This document shows positions 17,422 through 26,500 of a DNA stretch of 64,000 nt, in pieces. This stretch comes from Streptomyces malachitofuscus. GTDB lineage: Bacteria; Actinomycetota; Actinomycetes; Streptomycetales; Streptomycetaceae. The notes under the pieces are model-generated. The model was given only the letters and a program-made list of their open reading frames with translations, had not been told where the DNA came from and did no database searches. The position numbers and the translations under genes were made by a program. Location of the stretch: the NCBI RefSeq assembly GCF_014650055.1, contig NZ_BMUF01000008.1:62001-126000 (forward strand), written 5' to 3'. Position 1 is the stretch's first letter. Each line of letters starts with the position of its first letter.

Positions 17422-19182
17422 GTGACGGGACTGAAGGGCGCGCGGGAGCGCCGGGTGTGTACGGGCGGGGTCGAACTGTGCGTGGCCGAGCTGGGCGACC
17501 CCGGGCGGCCGACGGTCGTCCTGGTGCATGGGTACCCGGACAGCAAGGAGGTGTGGTCCGAGATCGCATCCCGGCTCGCCGGCCGTTTCCATGTCGTGGC
17601 GTACGACGTCCGGGGCCACGGACGGTCCACGGCGCCGCGTCCGCTGCGCGGCGGGTTCACCCTGGAGAAGCTGACCGACGACTTCCTGGCCGTCGTGGAC
17701 GCGGTCAGCCCGGACCGGCCGGTGCATCTGGTGGGGCACGACTGGGGGTCGGTGCAGTCCTGGGAGTTCGTGACCGTCGGGCGCACCGCGGGACGGATCG
17801 CCTCCTTCACGTCGGTGTCGGGCCCGTCGCTCGACCACTTCGGGCACTGGATCAACCGCCGGGTGAAGCGGCCGACCCCGCGCCGGGTCGGCCAGTTGCT
17901 GGGCCAGGGCGCCAAGTCCTGGTACGTGTACCTGCTGCACACGCCCGTGCTGCCGGAACTGGCCTGGCGCGGGCCGCTGGGCAGGGCCTGGCCGCGCATC
18001 CTGGAGCGCGTCGAGAAGACGCCCGGGGACGGTTATCCGACCGCGTCCCTGCGGTCGGACGCGGCCCACGGGGCCTGGCTCTACCGGGACAACGTGCGGC
18101 GCCGGCTGCGCAGCCCGCGCGCGGACGCCTACGCGCACGCGCCCGTGCAGCTCGTCACGCCCCTGGAGGACGCGTTCCTCTCGGAGCGGCTCTCGGAGGA
18201 CCTGGAGCTGTGGGCTCCGAGGCTGACCCGGCGGACACTGCCGGCCCGGCACTGGGTCCCGCGCAGCCGCCCCGATCAGCTGGCGGCGTGGATCTCCGAC
18301 TTCGTGACGTCCGTGGAGTCCGGGCAACCAGGGGCGTCCGCCACGGGCCGGTACGCCGACCGGTTCGGCGGGCAGCTGGTCCTGGTCACGGGAGCGGGCA
18401 GCGGCATCGGGCGGGCCACCGCGCTCGCGTTCGCGGAGGCGGGCGCGCGTGTGCTGGCGGTCGACCGGGACGCGGAGGCCGCGGCCCGCACCGCCGACGA
18501 AGCCCGCCGTCGCGGCGCGGCGGCGGCCTGGGCGGAGACGGCGGACGTGTCCGACGAGCAGGCCATGGAGAAGCTGGCGGCGCGGGTGACCACCGAGCAC
18601 GGGGTGGTGGACGTCCTGGTGAACAACGCCGGCATCGGGCTGGGCGGATCCTTCTTCGACACCACCACGGAGGACTGGAAGAAGGTCCTGGACGTCAATC
18701 TGTGGGGTGTCATCCACGGCTGCCGGCTCTTCGGCAGCCGGATGGCGGAGCGCGGACAGGGCGGCCACATCGTGAACGTGGCCTCGGCGGCGGCGTTCCA
18801 GCCGTCCAGGGCACTGCCCGCCTACGGCACGTCGAAGGCCGCGGTGCTGATGCTGAGCGAGTGCCTGCGTGCGGAGCTGGTGGGGAGGGGGATCGGCGTG
18901 TCGGCGATATGCCCCGGGTTCGTGAACACCGCCATCACGTCCACCGCGCGGTTCGCGGGCGTGGACGCCGAGGAGGAGCGGCGCCTGCAGCGGCGGGCGG
19001 CACGCCTGTACGGGCTGCGCGGCTACCCGCCGGAGAAGGTCGCGGCCGCGATCCTGCGGGCGGTGGTGCGCGACGAGCCGGTGGTGCCGGTCACCCCGGA
19101 GGCGCGGGCGGCGTATGCCCTGTCGCGGTGGATGCCGGGGACGTTGCGGAGGATCGCGCGGGTGAGATCGCCGCTGCAGTGA
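17422..19182 (+). CDS. Alpha/beta-hydrolase - short-chain dehydrogenase fusion (EphD-like)
   Basis: The 586-residue protein joins two enzymes. Residues 20-300 form an epoxide-hydrolase-like domain with oxyanion motif VHGYPDS, nucleophile Asp107 in GHDWGS, and probable catalytic His277. Residues 315-570 form a classical SDR with TGAGSGIG, NNAG, Ser455 and Tyr468-x-x-x-Lys472. The same architecture occurs in M. tuberculosis EphD, which hydrates epoxy-mycolates; Streptomyces has no mycolic acids, so the substrate here must differ. The start is uncertain: an in-frame TTG at 17386 would add 12 residues. Confidence 0.85.
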   Translation: MTGLKGARERRVCTGGVELCVAELGDPGRPTVVLVHGYPDSKEVWSEIASRLAGRFHVVAYDVRGHGRSTAPRPLRGGFTLEKLTDDFLAVVDAVSPDRPVHLVGHDWGSVQSWEFVTVGRTAGRIASFTSVSGPSLDHFGHWINRRVKRPTPRRVGQLLGQGAKSWYVYLLHTPVLPELAWRGPLGRAWPRILERVEKTPGDGYPTASLRSDAAHGAWLYRDNVRRRLRSPRADAYAHAPVQLVTPLEDAFLSERLSEDLELWAPRLTRRTLPARHWVPRSRPDQLAAWISDFVTSVESGQPGASATGRYADRFGGQLVLVTGAGSGIGRATALAFAEAGARVLAVDRDAEAAARTADEARRRGAAAAWAETADVSDEQAMEKLAARVTTEHGVVDVLVNNAGIGLGGSFFDTTTEDWKKVLDVNLWGVIHGCRLFGSRMAERGQGGHIVNVASAAAFQPSRALPAYGTSKAAVLMLSECLRAELVGRGIGVSAICPGFVNTAITSTARFAGVDAEEERRLQRRAARLYGLRGYPPEKVAAAILRAVVRDEPVVPVTPEARAAYALSRWMPGTLRRIARVRSPLQ

Positions 19183-19323
19183 CGCCGTCGGGCGACGGCG
19201 GCTGCGGTTGCGGTTGTCCACAGAATCTTCAATTCCCCTGTGGATAAGCGCACTTGGCTGTGGATCAAACCTCTGGAGAAAAATCGATCGCGTGATGCGC
19301 GTCTCTCCCTGCAGTCTGAACGG
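19183..19323. other. DnaA-box cluster upstream of kptA
   Basis: This 141-nt gap holds TTGTCCACA at 19214-19222 (+), TGTGGATAA at 19239-19247 (-) and TGTGGATCA at 19259-19267 (-, one mismatch). The first matches the preferred Streptomyces box exactly. The promoter of the downstream gene must overlap these sites. Confidence 0.75.
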
Positions 19324-19881
19324 ATGGACGAAAGACGCACCGTCAAGGTGTCGAAGTACCTCGCCAAGCATCTGCGTCACCAGCCCGGCAGGATCGGGCT
19401 CACTCTGGACGAGGGCGGATGGGTCGAGATCGATGCGCTGATCTCGGCGGCGTCCGCGCACGGCTTCCGGTTCACCCGGGAGGAACTGGACCATGTCGTC
19501 GCCACCAACGACAAGCGGCGCTTCGCCGTCGAGGGCACCCGGATCCGCGCCAGCCAGGGCCACAGCGTCGAGGTCGACCTCGGGCTGCCGACCGCCACCC
19601 CGCCGCCGTACCTCTACCACGGCACCGTCGCCCGGAACCTCGAGGCGATCCGCGCCGAAGGGCTGCGCCCCATGAACCGGCACGCCGTGCACCTCTCCGC
19701 CGACCGCGAGACGGCGACCCGTGTCGGGGCCCGCCGGGGCAGCCCGGTCGTACTGTCCGTGGACGCGGGTGCCATGCACCGCGACGGCCATGTCTTCCAC
19801 GTCAGCGCGAACGGCGTATGGCTGACGCAGGCCGTACCGAGCCGGTACCTGCGTTTCCCCGGCAGCCGCGGACGTGCATGA
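19324..19881 (+). CDS. kptA: RNA 2'-phosphotransferase (Tpt1/KptA)
   Basis: The 185-residue protein matches KptA/Tpt1: an N-terminal winged-helix-like part (VSKYLAKHLRHQPGRIGL, then DEGGWVEIDAL) and a C-terminal ADP-ribosyltransferase-like part (YLYHGTVARNLEAI, HAVHLSAD). In yeast the enzyme removes the 2'-phosphate left after tRNA splicing, using NAD+. Bacteria lack that splicing pathway, so the natural substrate is unknown. The ATG at 19324 aligns with family N-termini; the longer frame runs into the DnaA-box region. The next gene can start at ATGA overlapping its stop. Confidence 0.92.
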   Translation: MDERRTVKVSKYLAKHLRHQPGRIGLTLDEGGWVEIDALISAASAHGFRFTREELDHVVATNDKRRFAVEGTRIRASQGHSVEVDLGLPTATPPPYLYHGTVARNLEAIRAEGLRPMNRHAVHLSADRETATRVGARRGSPVVLSVDAGAMHRDGHVFHVSANGVWLTQAVPSRYLRFPGSRGRA

Positions 19882-19889
19882 TCGGTGGT

Positions 19890-20336
19890 ATGGACCACTT
19901 GCCCAGCACCGAGGCCGCCGTCACCGCCCTCCGTGAGCTCGCCGACACCTACGAGCGCGAGATCGAGGTCACCCATGACATCGGCGCGGACCAGACCTCA
20001 CGCCGCACCGCGGCCGGCGTCGGCGTCAGCACGGACCCCGACGGCTCCCTCCCCCACGAGGCCTACGTCGAGTTCGGCGGCCTGCCCCGGGTGAGCGTAC
20101 GGCTCTACCCCGAGGACGACGCACTGATCGACGTCGAGGGCGTGGAGTGCCCCGACATACCCCGGGACGACGTGCCGGCATTCCTGCGCTCCCTGTTCGA
20201 CGGACTGGCGTACGTCAGGGCACGGCGCTTCCCTCCGGGCTACTTCCTGATCGTGCCCATGCCGGGGGACCGGACGCACAAGGAGTTCATCCCCATGATC
20301 CTGCTCACCCCCTGGCTCAGCGCACGGGTGCGCTGA
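19890..20336 (+). CDS. Hypothetical protein, possibly coupled to kptA
   Basis: The 148-residue soluble protein has an N-terminal helix (STEAAVTALRELADTYERE), then beta-rich segments (EAYVEFGGLPRVSVRLY, DALIDVEGVE) and a C-terminal segment rich in aromatic residues. I recognise no family. An alternative ATG at 19878 forms an ATGA overlap with the kptA stop and would add four residues, suggesting the two are co-translated. Function unknown. Confidence 0.75.
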   Translation: MDHLPSTEAAVTALRELADTYEREIEVTHDIGADQTSRRTAAGVGVSTDPDGSLPHEAYVEFGGLPRVSVRLYPEDDALIDVEGVECPDIPRDDVPAFLRSLFDGLAYVRARRFPPGYFLIVPMPGDRTHKEFIPMILLTPWLSARVR

Positions 20337-20353
20337 CGGACGCGCGCGCAGGT

Positions 20354-20367
20354 GTTTCACGTGAAAC
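20354..20367. other. parS, perfect, intergenic
   Basis: GTTTCACGTGAAAC lies between the hypothetical gene (stop 20336) and the start of the LLM oxidoreductase gene (20394). Its position upstream of TAGGCT (20381-20386, a likely -10) could put ParB near that promoter. Confidence 0.92.
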
Positions 20368-20393
20368 CTGCGGCGGCGCATAGGCTCTGTGGC

Positions 20394-21296
20394 ATGAGCC
20401 TGCGCCTGAGCACCGTGATCCTCCCCTACCGCCGCTGGCACGAGGGCAGCCGTACGGCATGGATGCGCGCCGAGGAACTCGGCTTCCACACGGGCTACAC
20501 CTACGACCACCTGTCCTGGCGCAGCTTCCGGGACGGCCCGTGGTTCGGTGCCGTCCCCACCCTGACCGCCGCCGCGGCCGTCACCGACCGGATGCGCCTG
20601 GGCACGCTCGTGACCTCGCCGAACTTCCGGCACCCGGTTACCCTCGCCAAGGAACTGATCTCCCTCGACGACATCTCCGGCGGCCGGGTCACGCTCGGCA
20701 TCGGCGCGGGCGGCACCGGTTTCGACGCCACCGCGCTCGGCCAGGAGCCCTGGACCCCGCGCGAGCGGGCTGACCGCTTCGCCGAGTTCGTGCCGCTGCT
20801 CGACCGGCTGCTCACCGAGGACTCGGTCTCCTACGAGGGCGACTTCTACGCGGCGCACGAGGCACGCAACATCCCGGGCTGTGTACAGCGGCCCCGGCTC
20901 CCCTTCGCGGTGGCGGCCACCGGACCACGCGGACTGCGGCTCGCCGCGCGCCACGGGCAGGCGTGGGTGACCACGGGCGACCCCCGGCTGTACGAGGGCG
21001 GCACGCCCGAACAGTCGGTTCAGGCCATCCGCGGTCAGGCGGAGAGGCTGGCCGACGCCTGCGCCGAGCTCGGCCGGGACGTGACCGGACTGGACAAGAT
21101 CCTTCTCACCGGATTCACCCCGGACCGCAACCGTCCGCTGGAGTCCCTGGACGCCTTCGTCGACTTCGCGGGCCGCCACATCGAGCTGGGATTCACCGAG
21201 ATCGTCGTCCACTGGCCCATCCCGGACACGGACTTCGCCGCGGACCAGAAGATCTTCGAACGCATCGCCATGGAAGCACCGGCACAACTGCGATGA
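20394..21296 (+). CDS. LLM-class (F420-dependent) oxidoreductase
   Basis: The 300-residue protein is a luciferase-like TIM-barrel monooxygenase/oxidoreductase. Family features include GYTYDHLSW near the N-terminus, the RMRLGTLVTSPNFRHPVTLAKE strand-helix (split by family-conserved residues), and GRVTLGIGAGG. Actinobacterial members mostly use F420 or FMN. The ATG is preceded at 7 nt by TAGGCT, so the message may be leaderless; an upstream in-frame ATG reading through parS is rejected. Substrate unknown. Confidence 0.88.
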   Translation: MSLRLSTVILPYRRWHEGSRTAWMRAEELGFHTGYTYDHLSWRSFRDGPWFGAVPTLTAAAAVTDRMRLGTLVTSPNFRHPVTLAKELISLDDISGGRVTLGIGAGGTGFDATALGQEPWTPRERADRFAEFVPLLDRLLTEDSVSYEGDFYAAHEARNIPGCVQRPRLPFAVAATGPRGLRLAARHGQAWVTTGDPRLYEGGTPEQSVQAIRGQAERLADACAELGRDVTGLDKILLTGFTPDRNRPLESLDAFVDFAGRHIELGFTEIVVHWPIPDTDFAADQKIFERIAMEAPAQLR

Positions 21297-21412
21297 GCCA
21301 GGACGGGGGGCCGCCCCGCCGCACCGCCGACAAGACCGCTGGTGACGGTGGTAACCACTCAGATGTGCGGAGTCCCGCACGATCGTGCGGGCATATGCGG
21401 GACAATGGCCGG

Positions 21413-22282
21413 GTGACCTCAGCGACCCGACAGCCCGAGCCCCCGGCAGCCCTCACTCCACCGCGGCTCATCGCGACCGACCTCGACGGCACCCTGCTGC
21501 GCGACGACAAGTCGGTCTCCCCCCGCACGATCGCCGCCCTGGCCGCCGCCGAGGAGGCCGGCGTCGAGGTCTTCTTCGTCACCGGCCGCCCGGCCCGCTG
21601 GATGGACGTCGTCAGCGACCACGTCCACGGCCACGGCCTCGCCATCTGCGGAAACGGTGCGGCCGTCGTCGACCTGCACGGCGGCCCCGGCGCCCACCGG
21701 TTCGTGAAGGTCCGCGAGCTTCCCCGCAAGAACGCCCTGGACGCGGTGCAGCTGCTGCGCGACGCCGCCCCCGGCACCGTGTACGCCGTCGAGCAGACCT
21801 ACGGCTTCAACCAGGAGCCCGACTACCCGAAGCTGCACATGGAGGTCCCGGACACCCTGGCCTCCGCCGAGGACCTGCTGGCCCCGGATTCCCACACCGC
21901 CGGCGAACCGGTTCTCAAGATCCTCGCCTACCACCCCGAGCTCGATCCCGACGCCTTCCTCACCCTGGCCCGGCTCGCCATCGGCGACCGCGCCGACGTC
22001 ACCCGCTCCAGCCCCAGCGCCCTCCTGGAGATCAGCGGCCCGGGAGTGTCCAAGGCCAGCACGCTGGCCCTGTGCTGCGCCGAGCGCGGCATCTCCCACG
22101 AGGAGGTCGTCGCCTTCGGCGACATGCCGAACGACGTCGAGATGCTGACCTGGGCCGGCCGCTCCTACGCGATGGGCAACGCCCACCCGGACGTGCTCGC
22201 CGCCGCCTCGGGCCGCACCGTCGCCAACAACGACGACGGCGTGGCCGTGGTGATCGAGCGGCTGCTCAACGGGCGGGTATAG
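21413..22282 (+). CDS. HAD-superfamily (Cof-type) phosphatase, second copy
   Basis: The 289-residue Cof-type HAD hydrolase is paralogous to the protein at 12508-13311. Motif I is DLDGTLLRDD, motif II FVTGRP, motif III Lys in GVSKASTL, and motif IV FGDMPNDVEM. The start could be the GTG at 21413, with a -10-like GACAAT 7 nt upstream, or the ATG at 21395. It is convergent with the M23 peptidase gene, with only 4 nt between stops. Confidence 0.87.
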   Translation: MTSATRQPEPPAALTPPRLIATDLDGTLLRDDKSVSPRTIAALAAAEEAGVEVFFVTGRPARWMDVVSDHVHGHGLAICGNGAAVVDLHGGPGAHRFVKVRELPRKNALDAVQLLRDAAPGTVYAVEQTYGFNQEPDYPKLHMEVPDTLASAEDLLAPDSHTAGEPVLKILAYHPELDPDAFLTLARLAIGDRADVTRSSPSALLEISGPGVSKASTLALCCAERGISHEEVVAFGDMPNDVEMLTWAGRSYAMGNAHPDVLAAASGRTVANNDDGVAVVIERLLNGRV

Positions 22283-22286
22283 CCGC

Positions 22287-23345
22287 TCAGAGCGACACCC
22301 CGTGCCGGGCCAGCCACGGCACGGGGTTCACGGCCGACCCCATCTCAGGAGTGACCCGCACCTCGAAGTGCAGATGCGGCCCCGTGGAGTTGCCGCTGGT
22401 ACCGGACTGCCCGATCCACTGCCCGGGCGTGACCCGGTCGCCCTGGTCGACGGCGACCGCGGCGAGATGGGCGTACTGGGTGTAATAGCCGCCCGCGTGC
22501 TGGAGCACGATCTCGATGCCGAAGGCCCCTCCGCAGGACACCTTCACCACCCTGCCGGTCCCCACGGCCCGCACCGGCGTGCCGATCGGCACCGCGAAGT
22601 CCTGCCCGGTGTGCCGGTTCGCCCACCGCGCCCCACCGCTGCCGTACGACGCGGACAGCTCGTACGTCTCCACCGGCGCCACCCAGCTGCTGTCGAACCG
22701 CGTCTCCGGCTGGTCGAGGCGGACCGCGCCGCGGCACGCGCCCGCCGCGACCGAGGCGTCCGCCTGCCCCTGCAGCTTCCACCGCGCCGTTTCGAGCTTC
22801 GCCTCGATGCGCTGCTTCAGGCCGGCCAGTTCCGAGTTCCGCTTCTCCAGCCTCCGCCACGCCGCCGCGGCCTTTGCCTCGTCCCGGACCAGACGGGCCT
22901 CCGCCCGCTCGCTCTTGTCGATCGCCTTGTCCAGGGTCACCTCGGCCTGGGCGACGGCTCGCTGACCGCGCATCAGCTCGTCGGGGTCGTCCGCGAGCAG
23001 CATGTGTGCGGTGAGGGGCAGCCCGCCGCCGTCCCGGTACTGGGAGCTGGCGATACGGCCCAGATCCTCGCGCAGGCCGGCCATGTCCTGCCGCTCCCGG
23101 TCCAGCCGCTCCTCCAGCCGCTGCGCCCTGGCCCGCTGCTCCTCCGCCTCGCGGCGGCCGGCCTCGTACCGTTCCGTGGCCGTGGCCGCTTCCTCGTACA
23201 GCCGCGCCACCTCCGCGCCGATGCCGGAAGCGGAACCGTGGCCGGGGACATGGGAGCCGTCGCCGTCGGTGGGCCGGGCGGCGAGCACGGCGAGCGCACA
23301 CAGCAACACGGTGACGAGCAGCGGATGGCGGCGGGTGAAGCGCAT
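22287..23345 (-). CDS. Exported M23 (LytM-type) peptidase with coiled coil
   Basis: The 352-residue protein has an N-terminal signal/anchor (residues 8-24), a long coiled coil (about 45-190, rich in Glu/Arg/Ala) and a LytM domain (about 225-345). Zinc ligands are in HTGQDFAV (HxxxD) and HLHFE (HxH), so it should be an active endopeptidase cutting peptidoglycan stem peptides. A coiled coil plus LytM resembles EnvC/NlpD-like factors, though here the zinc site is intact. It lies downstream of cydCD, about 160 nt away, in the same direction. Confidence 0.9.
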   Translation of the reverse strand: MRFTRRHPLLVTVLLCALAVLAARPTDGDGSHVPGHGSASGIGAEVARLYEEAATATERYEAGRREAEEQRARAQRLEERLDRERQDMAGLREDLGRIASSQYRDGGGLPLTAHMLLADDPDELMRGQRAVAQAEVTLDKAIDKSERAEARLVRDEAKAAAAWRRLEKRNSELAGLKQRIEAKLETARWKLQGQADASVAAGACRGAVRLDQPETRFDSSWVAPVETYELSASYGSGGARWANRHTGQDFAVPIGTPVRAVGTGRVVKVSCGGAFGIEIVLQHAGGYYTQYAHLAAVAVDQGDRVTPGQWIGQSGTSGNSTGPHLHFEVRVTPEMGSAVNPVPWLARHGVSL

Positions 23346-23503
23346 GACTGCGATCCTGGACCCCGCCCCGGCCGACGGTCCTGTTCATGTCGTACACATG
23401 GGGGAGCACGCACCCCGGACGGCCCATCGATACCGCCGAACAGCCGTCATGGGCAGGTGCTTGACGCCCTGTCACGCGTGACGGGCTCCTTGCGCCGTCG
23501 GCC

Positions 23504-26500
23504 CTAACGGGTCGCCACCAGCAGTTCCGACTCCTCCTCCCGTAGCGCCATCTCCCGCAACGGGCCGTCCAGGGCGGCGAGTTCCGCGTACGGCCCGCGC
23601 TGGACCACCTGTCCCCCGTCCAGCACGACGACTTCGTCCACCGCCTCCAGGCCGGCCAGCCGATGGGTGATGAGAAGGGTCGTGCGGCCCTCGGTGGCTC
23701 CGAGCAGATCGGCGGTGAGCGCGTCGGCGGTCCGCAGGTCGAGGTGTTCCGCCGGTTCGTCCAGCACCAGCACGGGGAAGTCCGCGAGCAGCGCCCGGGC
23801 GAGCGCCAGCCGCTGCCGCTGTCCGCCGGACAGCCGCGCCCCGTGCTCACCGACGAGCGTGTCGAGCCCTTCGGGCAGGCCGTCGGCCCACTGCAGCAGC
23901 CGGGCCCGGCCGAGCGCGTCGCGCAGCTCGTCCTCGGTGGCGTCCTTCCGGGCGAGCAGCAGGTTCTCCCGTATCGAGCTGTTGAACAGATGCGCGTCCT
24001 GAGCACACAGACCGACCAGCCGCCGCACGTCGTCGCCGTCGAGGGCGCACGCGTCCACACCGGCCAGCGTGTACGAGCCCGCGCCCGGGTCCAGGAACCG
24101 CAGCAGCACCTGGCCGAGCGTCGTCTTGCCCGCCCCGGAGGGGCCGACCACCGCGATGCGGCGGCCCCGTTCCAGGGTCAGGTCCAGCCCGGCGAGTGCG
24201 TCCCGGTCCTGCCCGGCGTGCCGCGCGGCCAGCCCCTTGACGACGAGCGGGAACGGGGACACGGGCGCCTGCCGGGGCGCCTCCGGCTCCCGTACGGGCA
24301 CCGGGGCGTCCAGTACCTCGTACACCCGCTCGGCGCTCCGGCGCACCCGCTGCCGGTACTGCACGGCGAGCGGCATTCCGAGGACGGCCTCGAACGCGGC
24401 CAGCGGGGTGAGGATCACGACGGCCAAGGCCACACCGTCCAGCCGTCCGGTGGCCACGGCCCCGACGCCGGCGAGTGCGGCGGCGGCGACGGTCAGCCCC
24501 GAGATCAGTGCGGTGAGCCCGTCGCCGAGCGCGGTGGCGGTGGCCGCCCGCGAGGCGATCCAGGTGAGTGCTCGGTCGGCCCGGCGTGCCTCGGCGGTCC
24601 GCGCGGGCAGGGCGCCCGCGACGGTCAGCTCGGCGGTGCCGGTGAGCACATCGGTCACCCGGGTCGCGAGGACGCCCCGGGCCGGTGCCAGCCTGCGTTC
24701 CGCCCGGCGGGCCACGGCACCGGTCAGCAGGGGCACACCGGCGCCCGCCGCGAGGAGCCCGGCCGCGAGTACGGCCCCGGCCTCGGGCAGCAGCCACGCG
24801 GTGAAGCCGACGGACAGGGCGGAGACGGCCACGGCCGCACCGGCCGGCAGCAGCCAGCGCAGCCAGTAGTCCTGGAGGGCGTCCACGTCGGAGACCAGAC
24901 GGGAGAGCAGATCACCCCTGCGGGCGCCGCGCAGCCCGGCGGGCGCCAGCCGCTCGAGTCGCCGGTAGACCGCGACCCGGGTGTCGGCCAGCATGCGCAG
25001 GACGGCATCGTGCGACACGAGCCGCTCGGCGTAGCGGAACACGGCTCGCCCGATACCGAAGGCCCGGGTGGCCGTCACGGCCACCATCAGATACAGCACG
25101 GGCGGCTGCTCCGACGCCCGCGAGATGAGCCACCCGGACGTCGCCATGAGCCCGACGGCGCTGCCCAGGGCAAGGCTGCCGAGCAGCAGCGCGAGCGTGA
25201 TCCTCCCCCGCCGGGCGCCGGACAGGGCGCGGACGCGGGCAAGGGCACCGCCCGGCACCGGGTCGGCCTCGGCGGGCTCGCCGGGCGGGGGGTTCAGGGC
25301 GTGGACACCGTCCTCGGCCGGCTCCGCTCCCGGTTCCTCCGGGAGGCCGGCCACCGGACGCACGGGTTCTGCGCGGCCCTCGGCGGTGCCCGGTTCCGCC
25401 AGCCGCACCACCCGGTCGGCGACGGCGAGCAGAGCCGGCCGGTGCACCACGAGCAGCACCGTCCGGCCGGCCGCCAGCCGCCGTACCGCCGCCACGACCT
25501 CGGCCTCGGTGGCGCCGTCCAGCGCGGCCGTCGGCTCGTCGAGCAGCAGAACGGGCCGGTCCGCGAGGAACGCGCGGGCCAGCGCGAGCCGCTGCCGTTG
25601 CCCGGCCGACAGACCCGCTCCGTCCTCTCCGAGCACGGTGTCCGTGCCCTCGGGCAGCGCGTCCACGAACTCCAGCGCCCCCGCGTCCCGCAGGGCACGC
25701 CGTACGGCGTCGTCGTCCGCCCCGGGCCGGGCGAGCCGTATGTTCTCCGCGATCGTCCCGGCGTACAGGTGCGGCCGCTGCGGCACCCAGGCGACGCGGC
25801 TGTGCCATGCGGCGAGGTCGAGCCCGGCCAGGTCGGCTCCGCCGATCCGCACCCGCCCCTCGGCGGGCCGGACAAACCCCAGCAGTACGTTCAGCAGGGT
25901 CGACTTTCCCGCCCCGCTCGGCCCCACGAGCGCGGCCGTCTCCCCGGGGGCGATGGTGAAGGACACGCCGGTCACGGCGTCCGTGTCCCGGCCGGGATAG
26001 CGGACCGTCACGTCCTCGAAGGAGACGGCTCCCGTCGGCACCGCACCCGTTCCGGGGTCGGGGACGGGCGTCTCCAGTACGGCGAAGATCTCCTCGGCCG
26101 CCCCGAGCCCCTCCGCCGCCGCGTGGTACTGGGCGCCCACCTGCCGCAGCGGCAGATAGGCCTCCGGCGCCAGGATCAGGATGACCAGGCCCGTGTAGAG
26201 GTCCATTTCGCCGTACACGAGCCGCATGCCGATCGTCACGGCGACCAGTGCCACCGAGAGCGTGGCGAGCAGTTCGAGCGCGAAGGAGGAGATGAAGGCG
26301 ATCCGCAGCGTCCGCATGGTGGCCCGCCGGTATTCGGCGGTGATCCGCCGGATCGACTCCGCCTGGGCCTTGGCCCGTCCGAACACCTTCAGCGTCGGCA
26401 GCCCGGCGACGACATCGAGGAAGTGGCCGGAGAGCCGGGACAGCAGCAGCCACTGACGGTCCATCCGGGACTGGGTGGCCCAGCCGATCAGCACCATGAA

